Below, piece by piece: positions 1-8,694 of a stretch of DNA of 64,000 nucleotides; position 1 is the first letter of the stretch; the number at the start of each line of letters is the position of its first letter. The position numbers and the translations under genes are program-made. Origin of the DNA: Verrucomicrobiota bacterium (GTDB taxonomy: Bacteria > Chlamydiota > Chlamydiia > Chlamydiales > Rhabdochlamydiaceae). The notes under the pieces were generated by a model. It saw nothing but the letters and a program-made list of their open reading frames with translations, was not told where the DNA came from and made no database searches. The stretch spans positions 1 through 64,000 of the forward strand of contig JAFEGK010000016.1 in the NCBI GenBank assembly GCA_018239985.1, in the 5' to 3' direction.

Positions 1-152
1 CCCAAAATTTGAATCGAAAATCGGCTCAAAAGAACCCGAAAATTCGCTGAAACTGAGTTTGTGGACAGTCTCTGAGAGCTCCTTGATAGATTGTAGTTTT
101 GATAAATAATTCAATATTTAATAAACTTTTTATTGAGATAGGTTCTTGGGTA

Positions 153-3100
153 TCAATAATGATGATGCCATTTCAGGGAAAATTTTCCCTGCTGTTCTTC
201 ATTGAATTCAGCTTGGAACTTGACCCCTTTGCGCAGGTCGATTTCTACGGAAACGTTGCGGCTTTCGGCCCCCTGTGAAAGGGTGAGGAGCACGCCCCGC
301 ATCAGGTATTTGCCGATTTGGAGCGAAATTTTTCCTGGGTCATTTTCGGAGGTGACCAGGGTGAGCCGGTCGATCCCGAGGGTTTTACGGATCTTCTCAA
401 GGATGTCAGGGCCTGAGTTGCCAGATAGAGAGATGATCGTTTGGGCAACTTGCAGAGCCTGGACTGCTGAAATCTCTGAGATGTCTTTATTGAAGAGAAT
501 TTGGGCCAGTAGCGAGCTTGTCGGCAATTGAGGGCTCGACTGAAAGCTCAGTTTAGGCGAGGTGAGGGGCCCTTCTAGCATAACGGTGACGTTGACTTCG
601 GGCAGATCGCAATTTCCGCTTAGCGAGATATAGGCATTTTTGATCGATCTATCGCTAAAGATGACCTCTCCGCTAGTCAGTTTAAAGACTTTGCCAGAGA
701 AGATGTATTCGCCAGAGACCAGCTGCAGTTTTCCTTGCGTCTTGAGATTCTTTGCCATACCGGTCAGATGGACCCTTCCTTTCAATTCCGCATTGAGCCC
801 CCGTCCTTCAACCCTCCCGTCTTTGGGAACATGGATTTGAAGATCCAACTCTAGTGGGAAGGTGGCTGAGGGTAAAATCTTGGTGATAATCACTTTTTCT
901 GGTGGGTTGACAAAGCGGATAGGAAGGACGGGGTAAATTGCTGGCATCTGATCGGGGATGCGGAAAGTGGCGCCGTGAACTTTTAGATCACCTTTAAGAA
1001 GAGCTCCAAGCCGATTTCCTGCGAGATTAACCTCACCTGAACAGGTTCCCGATAGCATATCGTAGGAAAGAACATCGAAATCTTTAACCTCTGCAGTCAG
1101 TGTGAACGGGAAGTGCTCGAGTGGTTTTAGCTCAAGCTGGCCATAGGCTGTCAACGAACCTTTATCGCCGTCATTGGCACTTAGATCTGTCAGCCGGACC
1201 ATTTTGTTATCGGCAATTCCTTTGGCGAAGATTTGTTTGAGACAAGTTCCAGAAGTGTAATTTTCATAAAGGCCATCTTGAATTTCAAAGGTTCCCTGCA
1301 GAGCGGGATCTCTCAGGGTCTTGGAGCCGTGCAGCTGTGTGGAGACCCAGCCCTCAATCCGGTTCTGTCCGATATTGATAAAATTAAACAGATCTTCCAG
1401 TTTTCCTTCGGCGGTCAGTTGACTTGAAAAGGTGAGGTTGGGATCAATTGTGATTTTGAAGGGGAAATGTTGAAACCGGACCGGGAAGCTGCCGATCAAA
1501 TTGATGAACTGCTTGTCTTTTGCCTTGAGATCGGCATGGATTTGGGCTCTGTTTCCGCTGAGGTGAATTTGGAGAGATCCTTTGGTCGTATAAGGCTCTT
1601 TTTGCCCCTCAGAATGGAAATGGGCCCGCTCTAAAGCGATATTGCAAGAGCCTTCAATTGTGTTATCTTTTGCAATCAGGTCGATATCAAAAGAACTCGT
1701 GCCAGCTAAAGAGAAATGTTTGTAAAAGATTGGAATAAACTCTAGAGGCAGCTCGCGGGCATTGATCTTTATCTCTGTGCTATTCTTATCTAGATCGATT
1801 TTCGACAGCAGATGTCCATAGCCAATTTCCATGGATAAATTGCTCATTTTGAAATAATCGGTTGTCCAATCGAGGCAAACAGGGGATTGGAGAGCAATCG
1901 AGCGTTTAAGGGCAAACCCGTCCATTGAATTTAGGGAGACGACTAGACCATTGTGTTGGATTTGCAGACTCCCAGAGCCGCTTAGCTCGAGGGGATCTTC
2001 CCATTTCCCTTTGATTGCAAATTCAAAGGGGCTATGATTAGGGTCAATAATCGATTTGAAATTAACTTGGGAGAGTTTCATTTTCTCGTGGACAATCGAT
2101 TGTGCGCTGAGGCTGATCTGGCCACACATATTTTGGTCGATATGAGTGTCAATCGAAACCTCTTCTGCAGAAACATCATCAAAGGCGAAATTCTGTAAAT
2201 CTGCTTTTAGTTCCACATTTTGCCGGCTAAAGTAGATCTGGGAATCTAATTTCCCTTTAAGATAGTTTTTTGGGAAAAGGGGTTGGAGGGTCCTCAGATC
2301 TGTACACTTTGTCCAAAGAGAGCCATTGAGCTGATTAAGATTGATCTCTCCTTTGATGCTCATCTCTGGACTTTTGATAGAGATGTCATCGACTAGCAAC
2401 TCGTCGGACCAGGAAAAATGGCACTGAGCCGTCAGTGGAATTTCAGGGTGGCCGCTCTTCAAATGGACATTTCCTTCCCAGTTTTGCGCTCCTTTGGTTG
2501 CCTCAATAAGGAGGGTCGAATAGTTGATCGGAATCTCTTCGATCGTAAGATTTTCAACAAAACACTCTAATTTGGCATTTTCTAAGCCGATTTGCCCCAT
2601 CCCCATCGCAGAGCCTTCTGAAATTTTATCGCTAAACAGGGAAAGAGCGGGGAGATAGAAAGCCAGATTCCCTTCTTTGATTGATAGATCGGGATTGATC
2701 TTCCCTTCTAATCTGAGAAAGAGATTTTCACCTTCGATAAGAAAATTTGAAATTTGGATTGTTTTATTTTGTTTTAGGTCGAAATTGCCCTTAGCGACAG
2801 CATCAAAAGGAACCCCGCGAAACCTTCCATCTTCTATTTTAAGATAGCTCACTTCCAATTCTTGTTGAAAAAGAGGGAGAATAGCTAAACGGAATTTGAG
2901 CACCTGGGCAGAGACCTCCTCTCCTTTATAGGAGCAGTTGACATTTTTGAGCTTCCATTCAAAAGGCAAAACCCCATCAATACTTTCAACCTGAAGTTGA
3001 ACACCTTTCTCTTTGGCAAGGGTAATGATCCCATCTTTTGCCAACTTTTTTGCAAAGGGGGTCTGGAGCAGAAAAATCGCTGCCAGCAACAGAACAAAAA

Positions 3101-3161
3101 AAGTAATACAAACTCTACCAATCCACTTCAAAATGATTGCCCCAAACTTACAAAAACCCAC
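153..3161 (-). CDS. tamB: TamB-like translocation and assembly module protein (DUF490/AsmA-like)
   Basis: Predicted inner-membrane-anchored protein that spans the periplasm and works with TamA in supplying outer-membrane components. The 1002-residue product has one N-terminal membrane anchor (about residues 10-32), a long region of beta-rich repeats typical of AsmA/TamB bridge proteins, and a C-terminal DUF490-like domain (about 640-1002) ending in a short aromatic/histidine tail, as outer-membrane-interacting proteins often do. It lies directly behind the Omp85-type gene and overlaps it by 34 bases, the usual tamA-tamB order. The furthest-upstream start is GTG at 3161; a TTG overlapping the tamA stop near 3131 is an alternative. 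The family call is strong; transported substrates are unknown. Confidence 0.88.
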   Translation of the reverse strand: MGFCKFGAIILKWIGRVCITFFVLLLAAIFLLQTPFAKKLAKDGIITLAKEKGVQLQVESIDGVLPFEWKLKNVNCSYKGEEVSAQVLKFRLAILPLFQQELEVSYLKIEDGRFRGVPFDAVAKGNFDLKQNKTIQISNFLIEGENLFLRLEGKINPDLSIKEGNLAFYLPALSLFSDKISEGSAMGMGQIGLENAKLECFVENLTIEEIPINYSTLLIEATKGAQNWEGNVHLKSGHPEIPLTAQCHFSWSDELLVDDISIKSPEMSIKGEINLNQLNGSLWTKCTDLRTLQPLFPKNYLKGKLDSQIYFSRQNVELKADLQNFAFDDVSAEEVSIDTHIDQNMCGQISLSAQSIVHEKMKLSQVNFKSIIDPNHSPFEFAIKGKWEDPLELSGSGSLQIQHNGLVVSLNSMDGFALKRSIALQSPVCLDWTTDYFKMSNLSMEIGYGHLLSKIDLDKNSTEIKINARELPLEFIPIFYKHFSLAGTSSFDIDLIAKDNTIEGSCNIALERAHFHSEGQKEPYTTKGSLQIHLSGNRAQIHADLKAKDKQFINLIGSFPVRFQHFPFKITIDPNLTFSSQLTAEGKLEDLFNFINIGQNRIEGWVSTQLHGSKTLRDPALQGTFEIQDGLYENYTSGTCLKQIFAKGIADNKMVRLTDLSANDGDKGSLTAYGQLELKPLEHFPFTLTAEVKDFDVLSYDMLSGTCSGEVNLAGNRLGALLKGDLKVHGATFRIPDQMPAIYPVLPIRFVNPPEKVIITKILPSATFPLELDLQIHVPKDGRVEGRGLNAELKGRVHLTGMAKNLKTQGKLQLVSGEYIFSGKVFKLTSGEVIFSDRSIKNAYISLSGNCDLPEVNVTVMLEGPLTSPKLSFQSSPQLPTSSLLAQILFNKDISEISAVQALQVAQTIISLSGNSGPDILEKIRKTLGIDRLTLVTSENDPGKISLQIGKYLMRGVLLTLSQGAESRNVSVEIDLRKGVKFQAEFNEEQQGKFSLKWHHHY

Positions 3162-4900
3162 CAGTGAGGATCGATTCCTTCCCGCCGATCAATAGGAAAA
3201 GCGACATCGAGCCGCAAAGGGCCGATAAACGAAAAATAACGAAACCCGATACCGACTGATTTGCGCCACTTCCCCTTAAAAGTGGGCCATTCTTTTAAAT
3301 ATACATTACCTATATCAAAAAATGGGACAAGTCCAAAGCACTTATACCGAATGCGGGGTTCCACTGTGTAGAAAATGGCCGATCTGCCACCGATTGGCTT
3401 GTCGCGCTTTCGAAGAGGAGAGACCGTATAGTAGCGATAACCTCTTAGATCCTCCTCAGAGCCTCCAAAAAAACGCTTAGGTACTGGTACTGAGTCGAGC
3501 CCATTGCTAAAAATTGTTCCAACCGTCAATTTTTGAGCCAGAACCAGCCCCTCATTGCGCAAAATGGGCAGATAAGATCTAAAGGTGAAGACCTGCGAAT
3601 AATAAAATTCTGAAGCTTTTTTTAAATTGACCGTCGGTACTCCCCAGTAATCAAAACGGACACCGCTGACTGGATTGAGAAAATCTTCGACATTCGTCCA
3701 CCTCAGATGAATCGGAGCTTCAGCGAGGAGAAAATTCCCATTATCAACGCTTCCCCGGACGATCAAATATTCTAGCTCAGCTGCTACGGAGAAATAGAAA
3801 TAACAGCCTGCAGGCCTATCAAAACGATTGAGCAGGCTATAAGATTGCATCCGATAGGGCTTGATCGATTCATGTGCAGCCTCAGCTTGTATAGTGTAGT
3901 TGTGATCGATCCCATGGAAATGGGGAATCTGATAGGCGAGAATGCCTGAATGGACACGCTGAGCAATATTGGCCTGAAAGGTAAATTTTCTTCCCAATCC
4001 TCTTACATTTCGATTTTCCCAGCCGATCGTAGCTCCTGGACCAAAAGTCGTCTGATAGCTTACTCCAGCGCTAATACTCTTGTGTTTGGTCTCCGTCACC
4101 TCAATTTTCATCGGCAAAATAGGATTGCCATCATTTTCATTGGGATAGGTGATATAAACCGAAGAAAACAGCCCCGTGTCCATCAACGCCTCCTGCGTTG
4201 CTTCGACAAGACAACTGTTAAAACGGTCGTTTTCGCACCATTGAATTTGCTGATCGATGATACAAGAATGGACAGAGCAATTTCCCTCGATTGCTGTTGG
4301 ACCAAAGTAGGCAATGGGACCTAGCTCGATTTTCAAATCAACGCGAACCTGCTTTGTCTTGCCATCAGCGATGATCTCACGATCCATAATTTCTGCAAGA
4401 GGATAACCATATTGCGATAAGATCCGCAGGGCGGCAAGCTCACTTTTAAGGACTTCAGTAGTCTTTAGAGGCTCACCTATAGCGATTCCGAGATCAGCTA
4501 AACAAAGAGGGGCGCAGGGATTCTCAATTTCTTGCCCTTGCGCAAAAAGGGTGATGTGATACTGCTTGATCGTATAAAGTGGGCCTGGATTCACCCAGAG
4601 AATGACAAAATATTCGTCCTGTTGCTTCTGGAATTGCACCTCAATTTCGGCTTCGAGATAGCCATGTGCATGGAGAATTTTGATCAATTCAGGCACATCC
4701 GATTCGGCACGAAATTTTAGAGAGTTCAGCGAATTGGGCGGCTTCTTTCGTAAGATCATGAGCTGAGAGGAGTTACGTAGATCCTTCAACGTTTTTTCAT
4801 CTTCAACACCCTCAATCCTAACCGAATAGGGAATCGTCGATGCCACGAGGGCAATAGGGGCAAAGAGGGGAAGCAAGCTAATAAATCGAACCATTACCAT
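3128..4900 (-). CDS. tamA: TamA-like Omp85/BamA-family outer-membrane protein
   Basis: Outer-membrane beta-barrel insertase-like protein of the Omp85 superfamily. The 590-residue product has a signal peptide (about 1-20), POTRA-like repeats up to about residue 270, and a C-terminal bacterial-surface-antigen barrel (about 290-590) containing the GGxxxLRGY-type motif near residue 480 and ending in phenylalanine, the usual barrel-insertion signal. The size fits TamA (about 580 residues) rather than BamA (about 800). It is the first gene of a two-gene operon with tamB, transcribed away from the tandem triplet across a 140-base divergent gap. It could be named a generic D15/BamA paralogue; the tamB neighbour favours TamA. 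Confidence 0.87.
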   Translation of the reverse strand: MVMVRFISLLPLFAPIALVASTIPYSVRIEGVEDEKTLKDLRNSSQLMILRKKPPNSLNSLKFRAESDVPELIKILHAHGYLEAEIEVQFQKQQDEYFVILWVNPGPLYTIKQYHITLFAQGQEIENPCAPLCLADLGIAIGEPLKTTEVLKSELAALRILSQYGYPLAEIMDREIIADGKTKQVRVDLKIELGPIAYFGPTAIEGNCSVHSCIIDQQIQWCENDRFNSCLVEATQEALMDTGLFSSVYITYPNENDGNPILPMKIEVTETKHKSISAGVSYQTTFGPGATIGWENRNVRGLGRKFTFQANIAQRVHSGILAYQIPHFHGIDHNYTIQAEAAHESIKPYRMQSYSLLNRFDRPAGCYFYFSVAAELEYLIVRGSVDNGNFLLAEAPIHLRWTNVEDFLNPVSGVRFDYWGVPTVNLKKASEFYYSQVFTFRSYLPILRNEGLVLAQKLTVGTIFSNGLDSVPVPKRFFGGSEEDLRGYRYYTVSPLRKRDKPIGGRSAIFYTVEPRIRYKCFGLVPFFDIGNVYLKEWPTFKGKWRKSVGIGFRYFSFIGPLRLDVAFPIDRREGIDPHWWVFVSLGQSF

Positions 4901-5040
4901 CTATGATAAATTCAAACGTATTAGAACGCTATACCCGTTCCGTTTCAAAGGCACCCAAAAGGACTGAATTTGAGAGAAAAAAGTAGATTTTTTAATTGGG
5001 TCTAACGTAGAATCCTCGTCAATTTTTACAGAGGGTCGAA

Positions 5041-5730
5041 ATGATATCCGCAGTGGATCTGTACCAGCCCAATGGGGATTGGCGCGAAGTCACAGTTGAA
5101 AAGTTAAACAACCGCGGTGAGCTATGCCTAAATAGAGACAACGGCAACAAACAAACATTTCACTATACACTCGAAGTATCCACAGGTGATCTCTATGGAT
5201 TAAGAGGAGATGCAGACCCCCCTCATATCATCGCTGGTAAGGCTTTTGCTATTTTCATTGTCACCCCTTTTTACATGTTGGGACTGATGAGCGCCAACTT
5301 CTTAAAAATTATCGTCGATGTGACCTCAATTTTCTGGAAAGTCATTCCCCAATCGATTTCCGAACTATCGTCAAAAGGCATTCGAGCTACTTTGGCTAAT
5401 GCCCTTATGACAGTTATTTTTGAAATTCCAAACGAGATCATTTTAGATTTATGGCGCATCTGCCGCAGCCCTCTCTATGCTATAGGCGTGCAAGTCGCGA
5501 GCCTCTATACCATGCTATCTCCTTATGAGGGACGCAAATGGATTGGTAAAATCGAAAGTCAATGGCATGACGGAACCCCTTATCAAAAGAGTATTTTGGA
5601 TACCCCCGCTGAGAACTGTGTAGACGAGGTTCTGCATGATGGCCGGATACTCTTCCTGGCTGTCTGTATGCAGAAGATGGGAAACATTCACGACAAAGTG
5701 GGATCGTTGGAAAAATATAGAATCGTATAA
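5041..5730 (+). CDS. Hypothetical membrane protein, tandem-triplet paralogue 1
   Basis: I do not recognise a named family. The 229-residue product has a soluble N-terminus, a long hydrophobic stretch (about 62-95), further hydrophobic segments (about 120-160) and a soluble C-terminal tail. Three anchors recur in the same order in the next two genes: an (S/T)TG(D/E)L segment (47-53), a (N/S)P-x-(E/G) segment followed by a helix (160-175), and a G(R/S)-hydrophobic C-terminal block (200-218). It is the first of three collinear genes, probably an operon ending at the hairpin at 7356-7384. The ATG follows a purine-rich GAGGG site. The hydrophobic layout is compatible with an inclusion-membrane or other host-facing role, which is inference only. 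Confidence 0.75.
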   Translation: MISAVDLYQPNGDWREVTVEKLNNRGELCLNRDNGNKQTFHYTLEVSTGDLYGLRGDADPPHIIAGKAFAIFIVTPFYMLGLMSANFLKIIVDVTSIFWKVIPQSISELSSKGIRATLANALMTVIFEIPNEIILDLWRICRSPLYAIGVQVASLYTMLSPYEGRKWIGKIESQWHDGTPYQKSILDTPAENCVDEVLHDGRILFLAVCMQKMGNIHDKVGSLEKYRIV

Positions 5731-5787
5731 ATCGTAATTGTTAAAATATGCAATTACAAAAAAATTAAAAAATAGGCAGGTAAAATT

Positions 5788-6564
5788 ATGGATTTTGGTT
5801 TCTTAGCTACAGCAACGCAACATTGGACAAGTGAGAAATGGTCTACAATTGATTACTATCAAAAAGAACGCCAAGGGGATCGTTCTGGTCTGTATCTTAC
5901 CACTGGAGAATTAGGTGCTACAGATGGGAGACAAAAATTTACATTATTGAAAGAGCAAGATGGAGGGTTACTCCAAACTAACACCAAACTGAATACAATG
6001 CTAAAAGTCATGGCCGCATCTGTTGCCTTGAGCTATCCATGGAATGTACCGTTTTTGGGATATGCACTTCCCGGAATAGTCATCCCTACTGTGATCATAG
6101 GAAATTTAGTAGAATCAGGTGTCGCAATTGTAAATCAAGCAAGGCAAGATAAAAAAGAAGTGGAGCTCCCTAGCTGGGACCGTGTTTGGGTCAACTTAGG
6201 GCCAATTCTTAAAGGGGGCGCGGCAATTCTTGCAGTCAACCTCCATCAACACCTCTATGAGAGCAGTTTACTCTTTAGCATCTTTAGTTCTTTAGCTGTT
6301 GTATCCTGGGCAGGCTACGTCCTTTATAACCCACGAGGAGCTGCACTCTGGATCAATGAAGCAGAAAGTCTCGTTGGAGCTTCTCCTAAAGCAGATTTCC
6401 ATGCACTAGCTGCGAAGAACTACGAATTTGCCCCAAATTGGCAAGATTATACTACGGGACGTATCCCTTTAACATGTTTGTTAGAGATACATTCTCCTGG
6501 GAATATCTTTGATCAGGTAAATGGTAAACCTGTATTCGAAGAAGTCGATCAAAAAGAAGAATAA
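5788..6564 (+). CDS. Hypothetical membrane protein, tandem-triplet paralogue 2
   Basis: A 258-residue product with no recognised domain. It shares with its downstream neighbour an N-terminal QHW motif (11-13 here, 24-26 in paralogue 3), the TTGEL segment (38-42), an NPRGA segment with following helix (181-197) and a TGRIPL block (223-243). Hydrophobic segments lie at about 72-115 and 140-180, with a charged linker (118-130) between them. The last residues are acidic/lysine-rich, as in paralogue 3. It starts 57 bases after paralogue 1 and ends 9 bases before paralogue 3, so co-transcription is likely. Divergence between copies is large, so the duplication is old or fast-evolving. Confidence 0.75.
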   Translation: MDFGFLATATQHWTSEKWSTIDYYQKERQGDRSGLYLTTGELGATDGRQKFTLLKEQDGGLLQTNTKLNTMLKVMAASVALSYPWNVPFLGYALPGIVIPTVIIGNLVESGVAIVNQARQDKKEVELPSWDRVWVNLGPILKGGAAILAVNLHQHLYESSLLFSIFSSLAVVSWAGYVLYNPRGAALWINEAESLVGASPKADFHALAAKNYEFAPNWQDYTTGRIPLTCLLEIHSPGNIFDQVNGKPVFEEVDQKEE

Positions 6565-6573
6565 GGAGGATTT

Positions 6574-7347
6574 ATGTTTACTGATTTCAACATAGTCAAA
6601 GGAGATAATTTGAAACAATATGCCCTTGCAAGAGTTATGGGGCAACATTGGATTGAAGAAGTGCCTGCTGACAATAAGCCAGGAGCAACATGGCAGAAGA
6701 TTGATCACGAAGGGCAACCTCGTCATCTCCATCTTCTCAGTGGGGATCTTTATCGCGCTGATTCCGCAAGTTGGTCAGCGGTAAAAACGCTTGGAATGAT
6801 TTGGATTGGCGGTTACTACTATTTTGGTGCTGCACTGCTTAGACATTTTGGCAGTGGAGTTGTCAAAGGGGCAAAAGCTGCGCATGAAGTTGTCAGGAAT
6901 GGTCTGGCAATGAGAGATCAAGTGCAGTTTAATTGGAAAACGCATCTGCTCGGTAGTGGTCAATCTTTTAAGGCAGCATTGGCAGACTTTACACAAGCAG
7001 GTAAAGACCTGCTCTTCTTAGCTCCTTTTTACTTTGAGACTTTTTATATCTCGAGCATCTTTAAATATGCCGCTAGTTTTTATACTTTTTATAATCCCCA
7101 TGAACCTCGTGTGATGATCGAAGCGGTTCAAAGTTGGTGGCGCCCAAACGGTGTACAGCCTCTAGAAGAAAGGGTGATTAATGGCTTAAGTGTTTGGGAT
7201 ACGGTTGATCATTTGACCAACGGTTCCTATACACTCACTCAGCTCTTCAGATCGAACGCAATTGGAAAGAATCCAGTCCTACCGGTTATTGCTAAGCCAA
7301 TTGCCAAAGGTGAGGAAACTGAAGACGACAAGAAGAAATCAGAATAA
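6574..7347 (+). CDS. Hypothetical membrane protein, tandem-triplet paralogue 3
   Basis: A 257-residue product of unknown function, third member of the tandem family. Anchors seen: QHW at 24-26, SGDLY at 56-60, NPHEP plus helix at 174-189, and NGSYTLTQLF at 216-225. Hydrophobic segments are at about 70-98 and 145-173; the C-terminus is strongly charged (EETEDDKKK). A strong Shine-Dalgarno (AAGGAGGATTT) precedes the ATG and overlaps the end of paralogue 2, supporting translational coupling. The operon ends at a 12-bp perfect hairpin shared with the convergent FliO-like gene. Function is not inferred. Confidence 0.76.
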   Translation: MFTDFNIVKGDNLKQYALARVMGQHWIEEVPADNKPGATWQKIDHEGQPRHLHLLSGDLYRADSASWSAVKTLGMIWIGGYYYFGAALLRHFGSGVVKGAKAAHEVVRNGLAMRDQVQFNWKTHLLGSGQSFKAALADFTQAGKDLLFLAPFYFETFYISSIFKYAASFYTFYNPHEPRVMIEAVQSWWRPNGVQPLEERVINGLSVWDTVDHLTNGSYTLTQLFRSNAIGKNPVLPVIAKPIAKGEETEDDKKKSE

Positions 7348-7355
7348 ATCCTAAC

Positions 7356-7384
7356 GAATAGGAGGTCGCAAAGACCTCCTATTC
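7356..7384. terminator. Bidirectional hairpin terminator
   Basis: Perfect 12-bp stem (arms 7356-7367 and 7373-7384) with a 5-base loop GCAAA, between convergent genes. The right arm overlaps the stop codon of the FliO-like gene, so it probably serves both transcripts. Confidence 0.8.
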
Positions 7385-7795
7385 CTCATCAGGGTTTAAG
7401 TGATCGGCATTTGTAATGGCCCGCACTTCGACTTGTGATTCAGCGACAACCACTTTTTTCCCCCCCACCTCGATTAAATAAAGAACCGATTTTGCACTTA
7501 GAGGACGTCTTTCAAGAATTTTAATCTCTCGGCCGTAATTGAGTTGCTTCATTCTCCCATGGGCAATTCGGCGTAGCATCCAGACCGAGATAACGATCAA
7601 AACGATCAGCCCGAGCAAAGTCACCATCATTTTAACAAATGCCCCCTTGTAGGTAGGGCCCATGTTTTCAATCATTTCCTTGTTCGATTGCTCTTGAGTT
7701 TGCTCCATCTGCGATTTAGCAGGGGGGGGCTCGATTTGAGCTTGGGCCAAGGTAGTAAAGAGAAAGAAAAAAAGTGTTAAAAAAATTTTCGACAT
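7379..7795 (-). CDS. FliO-like (type III export apparatus-associated) membrane protein
   Basis: A 138-residue protein with a cleavable signal peptide (cleavage after an AQA motif), a Gln/Glu-rich linker, one membrane segment (about residues 55-74 of the mature frame) and a cytoplasmic domain matching the FliO pattern (basic cluster, then ILERRPL, then LIEVGGKKVVV). FliO helps assemble the flagellar-type export gate. Chlamydiae lack flagella but retain flagellar-like type III genes, so this may belong to that set; that role is inferred. The start at 7795 is chosen because a GAGG site lies 6 bases upstream; a further in-frame ATG at 7807 has no such site. Confidence 0.7.
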   Translation of the reverse strand: MSKIFLTLFFFLFTTLAQAQIEPPPAKSQMEQTQEQSNKEMIENMGPTYKGAFVKMMVTLLGLIVLIVISVWMLRRIAHGRMKQLNYGREIKILERRPLSAKSVLYLIEVGGKKVVVAESQVEVRAITNADHLNPDEE

Positions 7796-7866
7796 ATGAA
7801 ACCTCATTTTTAATTGAGAATGCTGACAGCTGACTTTTTTTGCAAGTCAGGGCATAATTACAGTCT

Positions 7867-8694
7867 ATGAAAGGACTTTTGGCATTTGATATTGATGGGA
7901 CTCTGACCCATCGGCTCGATTGGATTGATCCCAAAGTGGTTCAGTTTTTAAAGGGGTTGACACTTGGGGGGTGGCAGCTTGCCTTTTTAACTGGTCGCAC
8001 CTATTCTTTTGCACGGCGTGTAATCCACCTGTTTGATTTTCCGTATCTGATCGCTTTTCAGAATGGGGCTGATATTGCTGAGATCCCTTCAAATAAGATT
8101 TTGCAGCGCAACTACCTTTCCGCCGAAATCGTTCCTCAAATTGATCATATTTATGAAGGGCAAAAAGAGGATTTTATTATCTATGCAGGAATCGACAAGG
8201 GGGACTTCTGCTACTACCGCCCTGAGCGCTTTTCTCAAAAAGTGTTGGACTACCTCAAAGTTTTAGAGGGCCTCTCCAATAGCTGGCAAACATCTAATTT
8301 TGTCTTTGAAAAAGGGGTCTCTTTCCCTTTAATCAAATCTTTTGGTGAGAAAAAGGTGATGGAAGAGCTTCACCACAGGCTAAAAGGAAACCCCATTTTG
8401 GAAGTGTCCATGATCAAAGATCCGATCGATCCGAGCCTCTACCTTAATCTGATCACCGACCGACAGGCGAGCAAGGGGCATGCTGTGCAGTTTATGAAAC
8501 AGCATCTGAAGGCTCCTCTCGTTATCGCTGCCGGAGACGACCATAATGATCTCAAGATGTTGCAATCTGCCGACGTGGCCATTGCAATCGAGACAGCCCC
8601 TCCAGAAATTCTCGCCGTCTCTGATATTTTAGCAAGGCCAGCTGAAAAATGTGGTATCATTCAAGCAGTTGAGGTGGCCATTGGACGCTATTAA
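7867..8694 (+). CDS. HAD-superfamily (Cof/type IIB) phosphatase
   Basis: A 275-residue soluble hydrolase. Motif I is FDIDGTL (residues 7-13, nucleophile Asp8 and acid/base Asp10), motif II is the LTGR segment near 42, and motif IV is GDDHNDLKML near 223. The insert between them and the late Lys/Gly-Asp-Asp order place it in the Cof-like IIB subgroup, which dephosphorylates sugar phosphates or other small phosphorylated metabolites. The specific substrate cannot be read from the sequence. It overlaps the next gene, suggesting translational coupling. The upstream gap to the FliO-like gene is only about 70 bases and is divergent. Confidence 0.85.
   Translation: MKGLLAFDIDGTLTHRLDWIDPKVVQFLKGLTLGGWQLAFLTGRTYSFARRVIHLFDFPYLIAFQNGADIAEIPSNKILQRNYLSAEIVPQIDHIYEGQKEDFIIYAGIDKGDFCYYRPERFSQKVLDYLKVLEGLSNSWQTSNFVFEKGVSFPLIKSFGEKKVMEELHHRLKGNPILEVSMIKDPIDPSLYLNLITDRQASKGHAVQFMKQHLKAPLVIAAGDDHNDLKMLQSADVAIAIETAPPEILAVSDILARPAEKCGIIQAVEVAIGRY

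Noticed and set aside
1-152. Minus-strand open frame running off the left edge (about 38 codons, starting near 111)
   Set aside because: No ribosome site, only a TTG start and too short to judge; may be the 5' end of a gene outside the window. I see no other feature in this stretch.
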